A stretch of DNA of 64,000 nucleotides, taken from positions 124,001 to 188,000 of the forward strand of contig NZ_JBMSDZ010000007.1 in NCBI RefSeq assembly GCF_049445995.1. The letters are read 5' to 3'. Below, piece by piece: positions 1-7,593 of the stretch. The notes below the pieces were generated by a model. It made no database searches and was not told where the DNA came from. It was given only the letters and a program-made list of their open reading frames with translations. The translations under genes and the position numbers were made by a program. How positions within the stretch are numbered: the first letter of the stretch is position 1; every line of letters starts with the position of its first letter. The stretch is from Dyella_A sp049445995 (GTDB lineage: Bacteria > Pseudomonadota > Gammaproteobacteria > Xanthomonadales > Rhodanobacteraceae).

Positions 1-105
1 GCGGCGCAGGCCCTGGGCGGCGGCGATGCGCTGCTGCGGAGTGAGCGCCTTGCGCCGCTCGCTGAGGCGCTGGCGAAGCTCGCGTCGCTGGGCGATGGCA
101 TCCAC
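1..105 (-). CDS. ygfA: 5-formyltetrahydrofolate cyclo-ligase, N-terminal part (cut by window edge)
   Basis: Only the first 35 codons lie in the window. They read V-D-A-I-A-Q-R-R-E-L-R-Q-R-L with a following SERRKALTPQQR stretch. This is the basic N-terminal helix typical of 5-FCL proteins, which convert 5-formyl-THF to 5,10-methenyl-THF using ATP. I chose the GTG start at 105 because a GGGAGA motif lies about 9 bases upstream; another in-frame GTG/TTG lies 16 codons further up. The identification rests heavily on context: 6S RNA directly upstream and zapA beyond it form the classic gammaproteobacterial zapA-ssrS-ygfA arrangement, in which ygfA is co-transcribed with 6S RNA. The catalytic part is outside the window. 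Confidence 0.72.
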   Translation of the reverse strand, partial: MDAIAQRRELRQRLSERRKALTPQQRIAAAQGLRR

Positions 106-193
106 GGTCGCGTGTCTCCCGGTGGGCGCGCCGACGGGCGCTGCCGACAACACACCGGCCGGCGCCTGGGCGTCGGCCGGTGTGGAAAAAGGT

Positions 194-383
194 GGCGTCA
201 ACCGCGATGCCGCTGCCCACCGAACGACCTTGATCCACGAGGATCAGGTGGGAGGGTTGTCCAGGCTTCGAGGCTTTCCGCACGCGGCGGACATGCACAA
301 CAGCCTGAATGCAACCGACCCGGGGCCGTATGTAGGAACAAGGCAAATGTAAGAGTGTGCTGGCGCACACCGCAGAAAACGCC
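194..383 (-). ncRNA. ssrS: 6S RNA (RNA polymerase-binding regulatory RNA)
   Basis: About 190 nt on the minus strand between zapA and ygfA, close to the usual 6S length. The two ends pair: GGCGU at the 5' end with ACGCC at the 3' end, followed by CUGCGGUG with CAUCGCGG (eight consecutive pairs, two of them G-U). The 3' part, GGATCAAGG then GGGCAGCGGCATCGCGG, resembles the E. coli 3' arm (caagg...GCGGCGGCATCTCGG). The TCCGCCGCGTGCGGAAAGCCT piece resembles the conserved GGTCCGTCCGAGAAGCC arm beside the central bubble. 6S RNA mimics an open promoter and sequesters sigma70 holoenzyme in stationary phase. The ends are set from the pairing and are approximate. Confidence 0.8.
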
Positions 384-390
384 GTCCCGG

Positions 391-396
391 ATTTTA
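391..396 (-). promoter_or_regulatory. Candidate -10 element of the 6S RNA promoter
   Basis: On the minus strand TAAAAT (within GATAAAAT) lies 7 nt before the inferred 6S 5' end at 383, a normal -10 distance. No convincing -35 hexamer is visible 16-18 nt upstream. The element sits in the short gap after the zapA stop. Confidence 0.4.
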
Positions 397-448
397 TCAG
401 CAACGCTATCGTCGTGCCCGCGCCGTGGCACCTTGCGGCAGACGCAGT

Positions 449-763
449 TCAGGCCCGCGGCGGCGTCGGCTCCAGCGCCGCTTCGAGCTTGCGGCGCAGC
501 GCGGCCAGGCCGTCGGTCAGGCTCTGGTCGGCGCCGGAATGCTGCTTGCGCAGGGCGAGGAACTCGTGGGTGACGCTGATCGCCGCCAGTACCGCGAGGC
601 GGTCGAAGCCGGGCGTCTTGGCGTTGGCGCGCAGCTCGCGCATCTTGCGGTCCAGGTAGCTGGCCGCTTCCAGCAGGCCCTCGCGCTCTTCCGGCGCGCA
701 GGCGATCAGGAACTCGCGGTCGATCAGCCGCAGCGCGACCGGTTCGCTGGCAGGGGTGCTCAT
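449..763 (-). CDS. zapA: Cell division protein ZapA
   Basis: A 104-residue protein with the ZapA layout. A globular N-terminal half (VALRLIDREFLIACAPEEREG, then LLEAASYLDRKMRELRANAK) is followed by a long amphipathic helix (AISVTHEFLALRKQ) that forms the coiled-coil dimer in the family. ZapA bundles FtsZ filaments at the division ring. The stop of the upstream coiled-coil gene is one base before this ATG (TGATATG), so the two are translationally coupled. 6S RNA and ygfA follow downstream. Length and context match zapA of other gammaproteobacteria. Confidence 0.93.
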   Translation of the reverse strand: MSTPASEPVALRLIDREFLIACAPEEREGLLEAASYLDRKMRELRANAKTPGFDRLAVLAAISVTHEFLALRKQHSGADQSLTDGLAALRRKLEAALEPTPPRA

Positions 764-764
764 A

Positions 765-989
765 TCAGCTGTTGCTCTCGAGGGCCTTGAGGCGCTGGAT
801 CATCGCTTCCACCCGGCCGCGCGCCTGTTCGTTGCGCGCCATCAGGCCGGCGCGCTCGTTGGCGAGCTGCTCCTGGCTATGGCGCAGGCTGCGGTTTTCC
901 TCGGACAGGCGGCGCACGGTCTCGATCAGCTGATCGACCTGGCGGTTCAGCGCGGCGAGTTCCTGTTGGAGATCGGGCGGCGTGCTCAT
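765..989 (-). CDS. ZapB-like coiled-coil protein (TIGR02449 type)
   Basis: A 74-residue protein that is almost entirely predicted coiled coil (LAALNRQVDQLIETVRRL, EENRSLRHSQEQLANERAG, VEAMIQRLKALESNS). Small heptad proteins of this kind precede zapA in many xanthomonads and pseudomonads and are annotated as TIGR02449. A ZapB-like bridging role at the divisome is inferred from structure and operon position, not shown here. It diverges from ygfB with about 100 bp between the two start codons. Confidence 0.82.
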   Translation of the reverse strand: MSTPPDLQQELAALNRQVDQLIETVRRLSEENRSLRHSQEQLANERAGLMARNEQARGRVEAMIQRLKALESNS

Positions 990-1090
990 GGGCCGAAACT
1001 ATATCAGCAGGCCGGCGCAAAACTGCGCTCCGGGACGCTCTTCGGGGGGCGAGGCGGTAGACTGCCGCCCTGCCTTTGAAGGAGCCCGCC

Positions 1091-1654
1091 ATGACGGCCG
1101 CCGCCCGTGTCGAATACGACGATCTGGACGACCTCACGCACCGCCTGAAACTGGGTGCCACGCCCAGCGAACTGCACGGCTCGCTGAGCGGCTTCCTGGC
1201 CGGCGGCGGGCGCATGGGCCGCCATCCGCTGCTGGCGGTGCTGCACCTCGATGGCGAGGCGCCGAATCCCACGGCCGCCGACACCGCCCTGCTGGAACGC
1301 CTGTCGCGCCAGGCCGCCGACCAGCTTGCCGACCCGGAACTGGGCTTCGAGCCGATGCTGCCGGAGGACGACCGTCCGCTGGTCGAGCGCGCCGAAGCCA
1401 CGGTGGAATGGTGCCGTGGTTTTCTCGGCGGCTTCGGGCTGGCCGGCTCGGCATCGCACGCGCGCCTGTCCGAGGAGGCGCAGGAAGTGCTGCGCGACCT
1501 GGGCACCATCGCCTCCTCCCGCCTCGACTTCGGCAGCGAGGACGAGGACGAGGACGCGCTGATCGAGGTGCACGAGTTCGTGCGGGTGGGCGCAATGCTG
1601 CTGCACGCCGAGTGCGCGCGCGATCCGGCCGCCGGCAACGATACCCTGCATTGA
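1091..1654 (+). CDS. ygfB: YgfB/UPF0149 family protein
   Basis: A 187-residue, acidic, all-helical protein with the family blocks ELHGSLSGFLAGG (near residues 27-39) and WCRGFLGGFG. The ATG at 1091 has AAGGAG 6 nt upstream; an in-frame TTG further up has no such signal. YgfB proteins have no assigned enzymatic activity. In Pseudomonas aeruginosa YgfB represses the ampDh3 regulator AlpA (established knowledge; relevance here is inferred). It is followed after 12 nt by pepP, the usual ygfB-pepP operon start. An Asp/Glu-rich run (GSEDEDEDA) lies in the C-terminal third. Confidence 0.88.
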   Translation: MTAAARVEYDDLDDLTHRLKLGATPSELHGSLSGFLAGGGRMGRHPLLAVLHLDGEAPNPTAADTALLERLSRQAADQLADPELGFEPMLPEDDRPLVERAEATVEWCRGFLGGFGLAGSASHARLSEEAQEVLRDLGTIASSRLDFGSEDEDEDALIEVHEFVRVGAMLLHAECARDPAAGNDTLH

Positions 1655-1666
1655 CGTGCGTCGCCC

Positions 1667-2974
1667 TTGATCACGCCGGCCGAATTCGCCCGCCGCCGCC
1701 GCCAGCTGATGCATCTGGCAGGCGAGGATGCCGTGGTGCTGGTCGCCGCCGCGCCCGAGCGCATGCGCAACGCCGACGCGGCGTGGCCGTACCGGCAGGA
1801 TTCGGACTTCCACTATCTGTGCGGCTTCCCGGAGCCCGACGCGGTGCTGGCGCTGCTGCCGGGGCGCCGGCACGGCGAGGCGGTGCTGTTCTGCCGCGAG
1901 CACGACGACGAGCGCGCGCGCTGGCACGGCGCGTCCGTCGGCACCGGGCAGGCGGTGACCGCGTTCGGCATGGACGACGCGTTTCCGATCGACGACATCG
2001 ACGACATCCTGCCCGGCATGATCGAGGGCCGCGCCCGCGTGTACTGCCATTTTGGCAGCGAGCCGCAGTTCGACGCGCAGCTGCTGGGCTGGATGCGGCG
2101 CTTGCGCCAGCTGCGCGGCGGTGGCGTGGTGCCGAAGGAATTCGTGGCGCTGGGGCATCTGCTGCACGACCTGCGCCTGTTCAAGTCGCCGGCCGAGCTC
2201 AGGCTCATGCGTGCCGCCGCCGCCATCGCGGCCGACGCCCATCTCGCGGCCATGCAGGTGGCGCAGCCGGGACGGCACGAGTACGAGGTGGAGGCCGAGC
2301 TGCTGCGCGCGATGCGGCGGCGCGGCGCGGTGGCGGCTTTCCCGCCCATCGTGGCCGGCGGCGCCAATGCCTGCACCATGCACTACACCGCCAACCGCGC
2401 ACGGCTCAACGAGGGCGAGCTGCTGCTGATCGACGCCGGCGCCGAGGTCGACTGCTACGCCTCGGACATCAGCCGCAGCTTTCCGGTGGGCGGCCGTTAT
2501 TCGCGCGAGCAGCGCGCGCTGTACGACATCGTGCTCACCGCCCAGCTGGCGGCGATCGACGAGGTGCGCCCGGGGAACCCGTTCAGCGCCGCGCACGCGG
2601 CGGCGGTGCGGGTGATCGCCGAGGGCCTGTGCGCGCTCGGCCTGCTCGAGGGCGATGCCGACGCGGCGGTCGCCACCGGCAGCTACCGGCGCTTCTTTCC
2701 GGCCAAGACCGGCCACTGGCTCGGTCTGGACGTGCACGACGTGGGCGACTACCGCATCGATGGCGAGCCGCGCGTGCTGGAGCCGGGCATGGTGGTGACG
2801 GTGGAGCCGGGCATCTACGTGCCACCGGGCGATCGCAGCGTGCCCGAGCGCTGGCGCGGCATCGGCATCCGCATCGAGGACGACGTGGCGGTGACCCGTC
2901 GCGGCCACGAGGTGCTCACCGCGGCGGTGCCGAAGGATCCGGAGGCGATCGAGGCGCTGCTGGCCGCGCGCTGA
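1667..2974 (+). CDS. pepP: Xaa-Pro aminopeptidase PepP
   Basis: A 435-residue M24 peptidase that removes N-terminal residues preceding proline. The dimetal ligands are all present: Asp256 and Asp267 (LLIDAG...YASDIS), His350 (TGHWLG), Glu380 (VVTVEPGIY) and Glu404 (IRIEDDVA). The N-terminal aminopeptidase-P domain (WPYRQDSDFHYLCGFPEP) is intact. The start is a TTG at 1667; no ATG or GTG in the right frame fits between the ygfB stop and the conserved ITPAEFARRR. Cytoplasmic, no signal peptide. Second gene of the ygfB operon; in enterobacteria ubiH/ubiI normally follow, but here the operon ends at cydAB. Confidence 0.95.
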   Translation: MITPAEFARRRRQLMHLAGEDAVVLVAAAPERMRNADAAWPYRQDSDFHYLCGFPEPDAVLALLPGRRHGEAVLFCREHDDERARWHGASVGTGQAVTAFGMDDAFPIDDIDDILPGMIEGRARVYCHFGSEPQFDAQLLGWMRRLRQLRGGGVVPKEFVALGHLLHDLRLFKSPAELRLMRAAAAIAADAHLAAMQVAQPGRHEYEVEAELLRAMRRRGAVAAFPPIVAGGANACTMHYTANRARLNEGELLLIDAGAEVDCYASDISRSFPVGGRYSREQRALYDIVLTAQLAAIDEVRPGNPFSAAHAAAVRVIAEGLCALGLLEGDADAAVATGSYRRFFPAKTGHWLGLDVHDVGDYRIDGEPRVLEPGMVVTVEPGIYVPPGDRSVPERWRGIGIRIEDDVAVTRRGHEVLTAAVPKDPEAIEALLAAR

Positions 2975-3210
2975 CGCACCACGCGCTGCCGCGCGCTCAT
3001 CGCGGCTTCTCGTCCACCCAATGCAGGTTTGTACGCGTGGTTGCGCTCGCTTCGCACTCATGTGCCCTGCACGCGCAGGGGTGAAGACTTCCGGCCACGA
3101 GGTGGCCTGGTGTGCCGCGGCCGATGGCCGCACGGCGTATCGCCGCGCGTTACCGTGCGGCCAAGGGTTCGCGCTTATTGTCCGCCGGATATGTCTGCGA
3201 GGAGGCGATG

Positions 3211-4608
3211 ATGCTGACGGCCGAGTTCCTGTCACGACTGCAGTTTGCCTTCGTGGTGTCCTTCCACATCCTCTTTCCGGCGTTCTCGATCGGCCTGGCT
3301 TCGTGGCTGGCGTTCCTGGAAGGCGTGTGGCTGGTCAAGCGCACCGATCTGTGGCGCGACCTGTACTTCTTCTGGCTGAAGATCTTCGCCGTCGCCTTCG
3401 GCATGGGCGTGGTCTCGGGCATCGTCATGAGCTTCCAGTTCGGCACCAACTGGTCGGGCTTCTCGGTGGTGGCCGGCAACGTGGTCGGGCCGCTGCTCAA
3501 CTATGAAGTGCTCACGGCGTTCTTCCTGGAGGCGACGTTCCTCGGCGTGATGCTGTTCGGCTGGCGCAAGGTCGGCGACCGCACGCATTTTCTGGCCACC
3601 TGCATGGTGGCGATCGGCACGCTGATCTCCACGTTCTGGATCATGGCGGCCAACAGCTGGATGCAGACGCCGGCCGGCTACGTGATCAAGGACGGCGTGT
3701 TCTATCCGGACGACTGGATGAAGGTGATTTTCAACCCCTCCTTCCCGGTGCGTCTGCCGCACATGGTGATGGGCGCCTTCATTTCCACCGCGATGGTGAT
3801 CGGCGGTGTGTCCGCGTGGTATCTGCTGAAGGGGCGCTTTGCCGAGAAGTCGCGCGCCACGCTCAAGCTGGCGCTGGCGTTTCTTGCCATCGTGATCCCG
3901 CTGCAGATCGCGATTGGTGATTTGTCCGGTCTGGAAGTCCACAAGAACCAGCCGGCCAAGCTGGCGGCCATCGAGGCGCGCTGGGAGACTCGCAGCGACG
4001 TGCCGCTGACCCTGTTCGCCTGGCCCGACGAGCAGGCGGAGACGAATCACTACGCCGTGGACGTGCCGCGGCTGGGCAGCATCATCCTCACCCACAGCCT
4101 GCATGGCGAAGTGAAGGGCCTGAAGGACTTTCCCGCCGACCAGCGCCCGCCGGTAAAGCTGCCGTTCTTCTCCTTCCGCATCATGGTGGGCCTGGGTTTT
4201 GCGATGCTCGGCCTGGCGCTGGTCGGCTTGTGGCGCTGGCGTCGCGGTACGCTGGAGAAGCCGTGGTACCTGCGTGCATGGGTGGCGATGATTCCCTCCG
4301 GCTTCATCGCGGTGCTCACCGGCTGGTGGGTCGCCGAGGTGGGGCGACAACCGTGGGTGGTGTACGGCATCACGCGCACCTCCGAGGCGGTCAGCGCGCT
4401 GCCGGTGGGAAGCGTGCTGGCCTCGCTGATCACCTTCGTGGTGGTCTACCTGGGGATCTTCGGCGCGGGGCTGTACTACCTGGTGAAGCTGTTCCGCACA
4501 GGGCCGGAGACGGCCCCGCAGCATGTGCTGGCAACGCCGGTACACGGCAGCGACCGCCGCACGCCGGCGCGCCCGCTGTCCGCCCCCAGCGATTCGGTGG
4601 AGGGCTGA
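3211..4608 (+). CDS. cydA: bd-type quinol oxidase subunit I (CioA-like)
   Basis: Membrane subunit that oxidises quinol and carries hemes b558, b595 and d. With the start at the second of two adjacent ATGs (3211, AGGAGG 5 nt upstream) the N-terminal heme histidine falls at position 19, as in E. coli CydA. The Q-loop is short: GDLSGLEVHKNQPAKLAAIE is followed within about 140 residues by the GWWVAEVGRQPWVVYG segment. The whole protein is 465 residues, which fits the CioA/short-Q-loop class rather than the long enterobacterial class. CioAB enzymes are often cyanide-insensitive; that is family knowledge, not tested here. Upstream 2975-3210 holds no gene. cydB follows after 3 nt. Confidence 0.93.
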   Translation: MLTAEFLSRLQFAFVVSFHILFPAFSIGLASWLAFLEGVWLVKRTDLWRDLYFFWLKIFAVAFGMGVVSGIVMSFQFGTNWSGFSVVAGNVVGPLLNYEVLTAFFLEATFLGVMLFGWRKVGDRTHFLATCMVAIGTLISTFWIMAANSWMQTPAGYVIKDGVFYPDDWMKVIFNPSFPVRLPHMVMGAFISTAMVIGGVSAWYLLKGRFAEKSRATLKLALAFLAIVIPLQIAIGDLSGLEVHKNQPAKLAAIEARWETRSDVPLTLFAWPDEQAETNHYAVDVPRLGSIILTHSLHGEVKGLKDFPADQRPPVKLPFFSFRIMVGLGFAMLGLALVGLWRWRRGTLEKPWYLRAWVAMIPSGFIAVLTGWWVAEVGRQPWVVYGITRTSEAVSALPVGSVLASLITFVVVYLGIFGAGLYYLVKLFRTGPETAPQHVLATPVHGSDRRTPARPLSAPSDSVEG

Positions 4609-4611
4609 CCA

Positions 4612-5622
4612 ATGGACATGGCCACCGTATTGCCCGTGGTGTGGTACTTCATCATCGGCTTTGGCGTGATGATGTATGTGCTGCTGGATGGCTTTGTGCT
4701 GGGCCTGGGTATCCTCACGCCGTTCGCCGACGACGAGCACCAGCGCGACCACATGATGAACACCGCCGCACCGATCTGGGACGGCAACGAGACTTGGCTG
4801 GTGCTGGGCGGTGCGGGTCTCTTGGCCGCGTTTCCCAAAGCCTATGCGCTGGTGCTGTCGACGCTGTACCTGCCGATCCTGCTGATGCTGATCGCATTGA
4901 TCTTCCGCGGCGTGGCGTTCGAGTTCCGCTTCAAGGCGCATACCTCGCGCTGGCTGTGGGGTGCGGCCTTCCATGTCGGCTCGCTGCTGACCGCTTTCGC
5001 GCAGGGTGTGATCCTCGGAGCGCTCGTCGATGGCATCGTGCCGCTGGCACCGGGGCAGACGCACGACGCGTTCGCCTGGTTCAGCCCGTTCGCGATCATG
5101 ACCGGCGTGGCGGTGGTGTGCGGCTACGCGCTGCTCGGCGCCACCTGGCTGATCCTCAAGACCGAAGGGCAGCTGCAGCGCATCGCCTTCGATCTCACCC
5201 GGCCGCTGATGGTGGCGGTGATCGTGTTCATGCTGATCGTCAGCGCTTCATTGCCGACGCTGCATTCGGCGCTGATGCAGCGCTGGTTCACCGGCAACAA
5301 CTTCCTCTACCTGTCGCCGATCCCGTTGTTGACCGCGTTCGTCGCGGTGATGCTGTGGCGCTCGGTGATCCGGCGGCGTGAGGTACAGCCCTTCGTGTTC
5401 GCGCTGTGTTTCTTCCTGCTGGGCTTCATCGGCCTGGTGGTGGGTATCTGGCCGAACATCGTGCCGCCGGCGCTGAGTATCTGGGAGGCCGCCTCACCGC
5501 CGAGCTCGCAGGGCTTCGTGCTGGTCGGCGCGGCGTTCCTGATTCCCGCCGTGCTGGCCTACACGGTGTATTCGTACCGGGTATTCCGCGGCAAGGTGGC
5601 GGGCGATGCCGGCTACCACTGA
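4612..5622 (+). CDS. cydB: bd-type quinol oxidase subunit II (CioB-like)
   Basis: A 336-residue polytopic membrane protein starting MDMATVLPVVWYFIIGFG and continuing MMYVLLDGFVLGLGIL, the conserved first transmembrane helix of CydB. The NTAAPIWDGNETWLVLGG block follows. It supports CydA in the terminal oxidase that reduces O2 to water without proton pumping. It is co-transcribed with cydA. No cydX/ybgT or DUF2474-like small subunit fits in the 60 bp before pepQ, and no cydDC assembly exporter is in the window. A strong GC hairpin follows the stop. Confidence 0.94.
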   Translation: MDMATVLPVVWYFIIGFGVMMYVLLDGFVLGLGILTPFADDEHQRDHMMNTAAPIWDGNETWLVLGGAGLLAAFPKAYALVLSTLYLPILLMLIALIFRGVAFEFRFKAHTSRWLWGAAFHVGSLLTAFAQGVILGALVDGIVPLAPGQTHDAFAWFSPFAIMTGVAVVCGYALLGATWLILKTEGQLQRIAFDLTRPLMVAVIVFMLIVSASLPTLHSALMQRWFTGNNFLYLSPIPLLTAFVAVMLWRSVIRRREVQPFVFALCFFLLGFIGLVVGIWPNIVPPALSIWEAASPPSSQGFVLVGAAFLIPAVLAYTVYSYRVFRGKVAGDAGYH

Positions 5623-5626
5623 CCGG

Positions 5627-5649
5627 CGCCGGCCCTGTCGGGGCCGGCG
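5627..5649 (+). terminator. GC-rich hairpin after cydB, between convergent genes
   Basis: CGCCGGCCC and GGGCCGGCG pair perfectly around a short loop, 4 nt after the cydB stop and before the convergent pepQ stop. There is no U-tract on either strand, so intrinsic termination is only possible, not certain. It may instead be a 3' stabiliser. Confidence 0.45.
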
Positions 5650-5682
5650 TGGAAAGGGGCGCCGCGCGATGCCCGCCCGGCC

Positions 5683-7002
5683 TCAGCCGAGTTGGGCGAA
5701 CGCGTCGCGGGTGAGGTTTTCCGGCTCGCCGTCGGTGCACACCACGTCGTCCTCGATGCGGATGCCTCCATAAGACCTGAGCGCGTCCACCCTGGCCCAG
5801 TCCACGTCCTTCGCGGCGGGCGTCTGGCGCACTTCGTCCAGCAGCATGTCGATGAAGTACAGGCCCGGCTCGATCGTCACCACCATGCCCGGCTCAAGCC
5901 GGCGGGTCATGCGCAGGAACGGATGGCCATCGGGGCGGGCGATGGTCTCGCCGCGGTCGTTCTTCGCGAAGCCGGCCACGTCGTGCACCTGCAGGCCGAT
6001 CGAATGGCCCAGGCCGTGCGGGAAGAACGCGCGCGTCACGCCACTCTCCACCGCGCTCTCCGCGCTCATCCGGATCAGCCCGTGGGCGTGCAGCACCTCG
6101 GCCAGCTGGTGATGCGCCTGCACGTGCAGCTGCGCGTAGTCGACGCCGGCCCTCACGCTGGCGGCCTGGCGGCGCTGCACGGCGTCCATCGCGTCGATCA
6201 GCGCCTGGAACTGCGCATGGCCGCCGGCGGCGTAGGTACGGGTGATATCGCTGGCGTAACCGCTGGCGCTGGCGCCGGCGTCGATCAGCAGCGAGCGCGG
6301 CGGCTGCGGCGGCGTGCGGGTGAAGTCCATGTAGTGCAGCACGGCACCGTGCTCGTTGAGCGCCACGATGCTGGCGTAGGGCAGCTCGGCGTCGGTCTGG
6401 CCGGCCGCGGCGAGGTAGGCCTGGTGGATGCCCAGTTCGCTCTCGCCGGCGCGGAACGCGCGCTCGGCGGCGCGGTGCGCGCGCGCGCCGATGCGGCTGG
6501 CCTCGCGCATCAGCTCCAGCTCGTACGGCGTCTTGTACGCGCGGTAGTAGTGCAGGTAGTCGAGCACCGTCCTGGGGTTGTTCGCCTGCAGGCCCTCGAT
6601 CGGCGGACAGACTTCGGCGATCACCGCGGCGTTGGTCCTGGGCAACTGGGCGATCGCCTCTTCGGCGGTGCGCACGGTGACGATCTCGAAGTGCTCCACC
6701 CAATAGCCGGCCGGCGCCTCGGGCACCACGTGCCAGTAGTCGCGCGGCTGCAGGAACACCAGCTTCGGTTTCGCAGCCGGCGTGTAGGCGATCCAGCTGC
6801 CCGGTGCGCCCGTCAGCGGCAGCCAGTGCTTGAACGGCGGATTGACCGCGTACGGGTAGTGGTTGTCGTCGAGGAACCTGGTGCCGGGCTGGCCGGCGGC
6901 GAGCAGCAGGTGATCGAAGCCGCCGCGCGCCAGCGCCCGGTCGGCGCGTTCGCGCAGCGTGGCCAGGTGCTGGGCGTAGAGCGGGGCGAGGCGGTCGTTC
7001 AT
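5683..7002 (-). CDS. pepQ: Xaa-Pro dipeptidase (prolidase)
   Basis: A 439-residue M24B dipeptidase that cleaves Xaa-Pro dipeptides. Metal ligands are in place: Asp241 (SLLIDAGAS), Asp252 (YASDITRTY), His333 (FPHGLGHSIGLQVHD), Glu378 (VVTIEPGLYF) and Glu417 (GIRIEDDVV). The N-terminal FLDDNHYPYAVNPPFKHWLP segment is typical of bacterial PepQ and separates it from PepP. The window therefore holds two M24 paralogues of different specificity, 2.7 kb apart. Cytoplasmic; monocistronic by spacing. A 230-bp intergenic stretch carrying a palindromic repeat lies upstream. Confidence 0.95.
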   Translation of the reverse strand: MNDRLAPLYAQHLATLRERADRALARGGFDHLLLAAGQPGTRFLDDNHYPYAVNPPFKHWLPLTGAPGSWIAYTPAAKPKLVFLQPRDYWHVVPEAPAGYWVEHFEIVTVRTAEEAIAQLPRTNAAVIAEVCPPIEGLQANNPRTVLDYLHYYRAYKTPYELELMREASRIGARAHRAAERAFRAGESELGIHQAYLAAAGQTDAELPYASIVALNEHGAVLHYMDFTRTPPQPPRSLLIDAGASASGYASDITRTYAAGGHAQFQALIDAMDAVQRRQAASVRAGVDYAQLHVQAHHQLAEVLHAHGLIRMSAESAVESGVTRAFFPHGLGHSIGLQVHDVAGFAKNDRGETIARPDGHPFLRMTRRLEPGMVVTIEPGLYFIDMLLDEVRQTPAAKDVDWARVDALRSYGGIRIEDDVVCTDGEPENLTRDAFAQLG

Positions 7003-7134
7003 GCGGGGATCCTTTCGGCAGGGGCGCCCGCGTGTGTCGCATGGCGGGCAGTGCGCATCGAGTGCACGGCGGCGTGGCGCCGTGCGGGGAACCGGGATGA
7101 TCGCAAACCCCCGGCGGAGGATGCCACCCGGGGG

Positions 7135-7236
7135 CTCAGAGGCTGAGAAAAATTCGACCGCCGTAGCGAGAGCGCCGCCGGCACGGGCGTTTGGCGACGG
7201 TCGCAGTAGGCGGGCGATTTTTTCTCAGCCTCTCAG
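7135..7236. repeat. Palindromic repeat, full copy (shares 55 bp with 14325-14379)
   Basis: Left arm 7135-7162 (CTCAGAGGCTGAGAAAAA...) and right arm ending 7236 (...TTTTTTCTCAGCCTCTCAG) are near-perfect inverted repeats enclosing about 45 bp. The right 55 bp (7182-7236) recur at 14325-14379 with a single base difference. The right arm carries the TGA stop of the PilZ gene (7233-7235). The arms have an A-run inside each stem rather than a U-tail after it, so this is not a canonical terminator. Confidence 0.85.
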
Positions 7237-7586
7237 GTCGGCAGGGCCAGCCAGCGGTTGATCACCACGGAGTCGTCCTTGCCGATGGCGATGATGCGAA
7301 AGCCCGCCCAGACCTGTCCCGGCGAGGCGGCCCGCTCGTGCCACTGCGCCTGCACGCCGACCTCGATGTGCTGCGGCTGCGGACCCAGGCCATGCAGCGG
7401 CAACTGCAGCTGGTAAATGGCTTCCTCGCGCGGGGGCTGCTGGCAGATCAGCAGCATGCCGCTGGCGGAGAGGTTGCCGAGGAAGCCAATCGGCTTGCCG
7501 CTGATCACATCGGTGACCACGGCGGTGAAGTTGACGCGCTTGCGCTGGGCGCGGCGCTGCTCGCTGGCGGCGGGATGGATGGTCAT
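7233..7586 (-). CDS. PilZ domain protein (cyclic di-GMP binding candidate)
   Basis: A 117-residue single-domain protein. The first PilZ element is seen in SEQRRAQRKRVNF (RRxxR-type) near residues 8-20, and the second in NLSASGML, the NxSxxG form of the D/NxSxxG motif. Both c-di-GMP contact motifs are therefore present, so ligand binding is plausible. It starts 8 nt after the DUF1631 gene ends and is likely in the same transcript. Pairing of a PilZ protein with DUF1631 suggests a shared second-messenger pathway, which is inference. The stop codon lies inside a dispersed repeat. Confidence 0.88.
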   Translation of the reverse strand: MTIHPAASEQRRAQRKRVNFTAVVTDVISGKPIGFLGNLSASGMLLICQQPPREEAIYQLQLPLHGLGPQPQHIEVGVQAQWHERAASPGQVWAGFRIIAIGKDDSVVINRWLALPT

Positions 7587-7593
7587 GGCGTCC

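Noticed and set aside
2975..3210. Regulatory element (FNR/Anr box or riboswitch) before cydAB
   Set aside because: I found no TTGAT-N4-ATCAA-like dyad or conserved RNA structure in this 236-bp gap; nothing can be supported there.
5623..5682. Small CydX or DUF2474-like subunit gene after cydB
   Set aside because: Only 60 bp lie before the convergent pepQ stop and they form a GC hairpin with no start-plus-hydrophobic frame.
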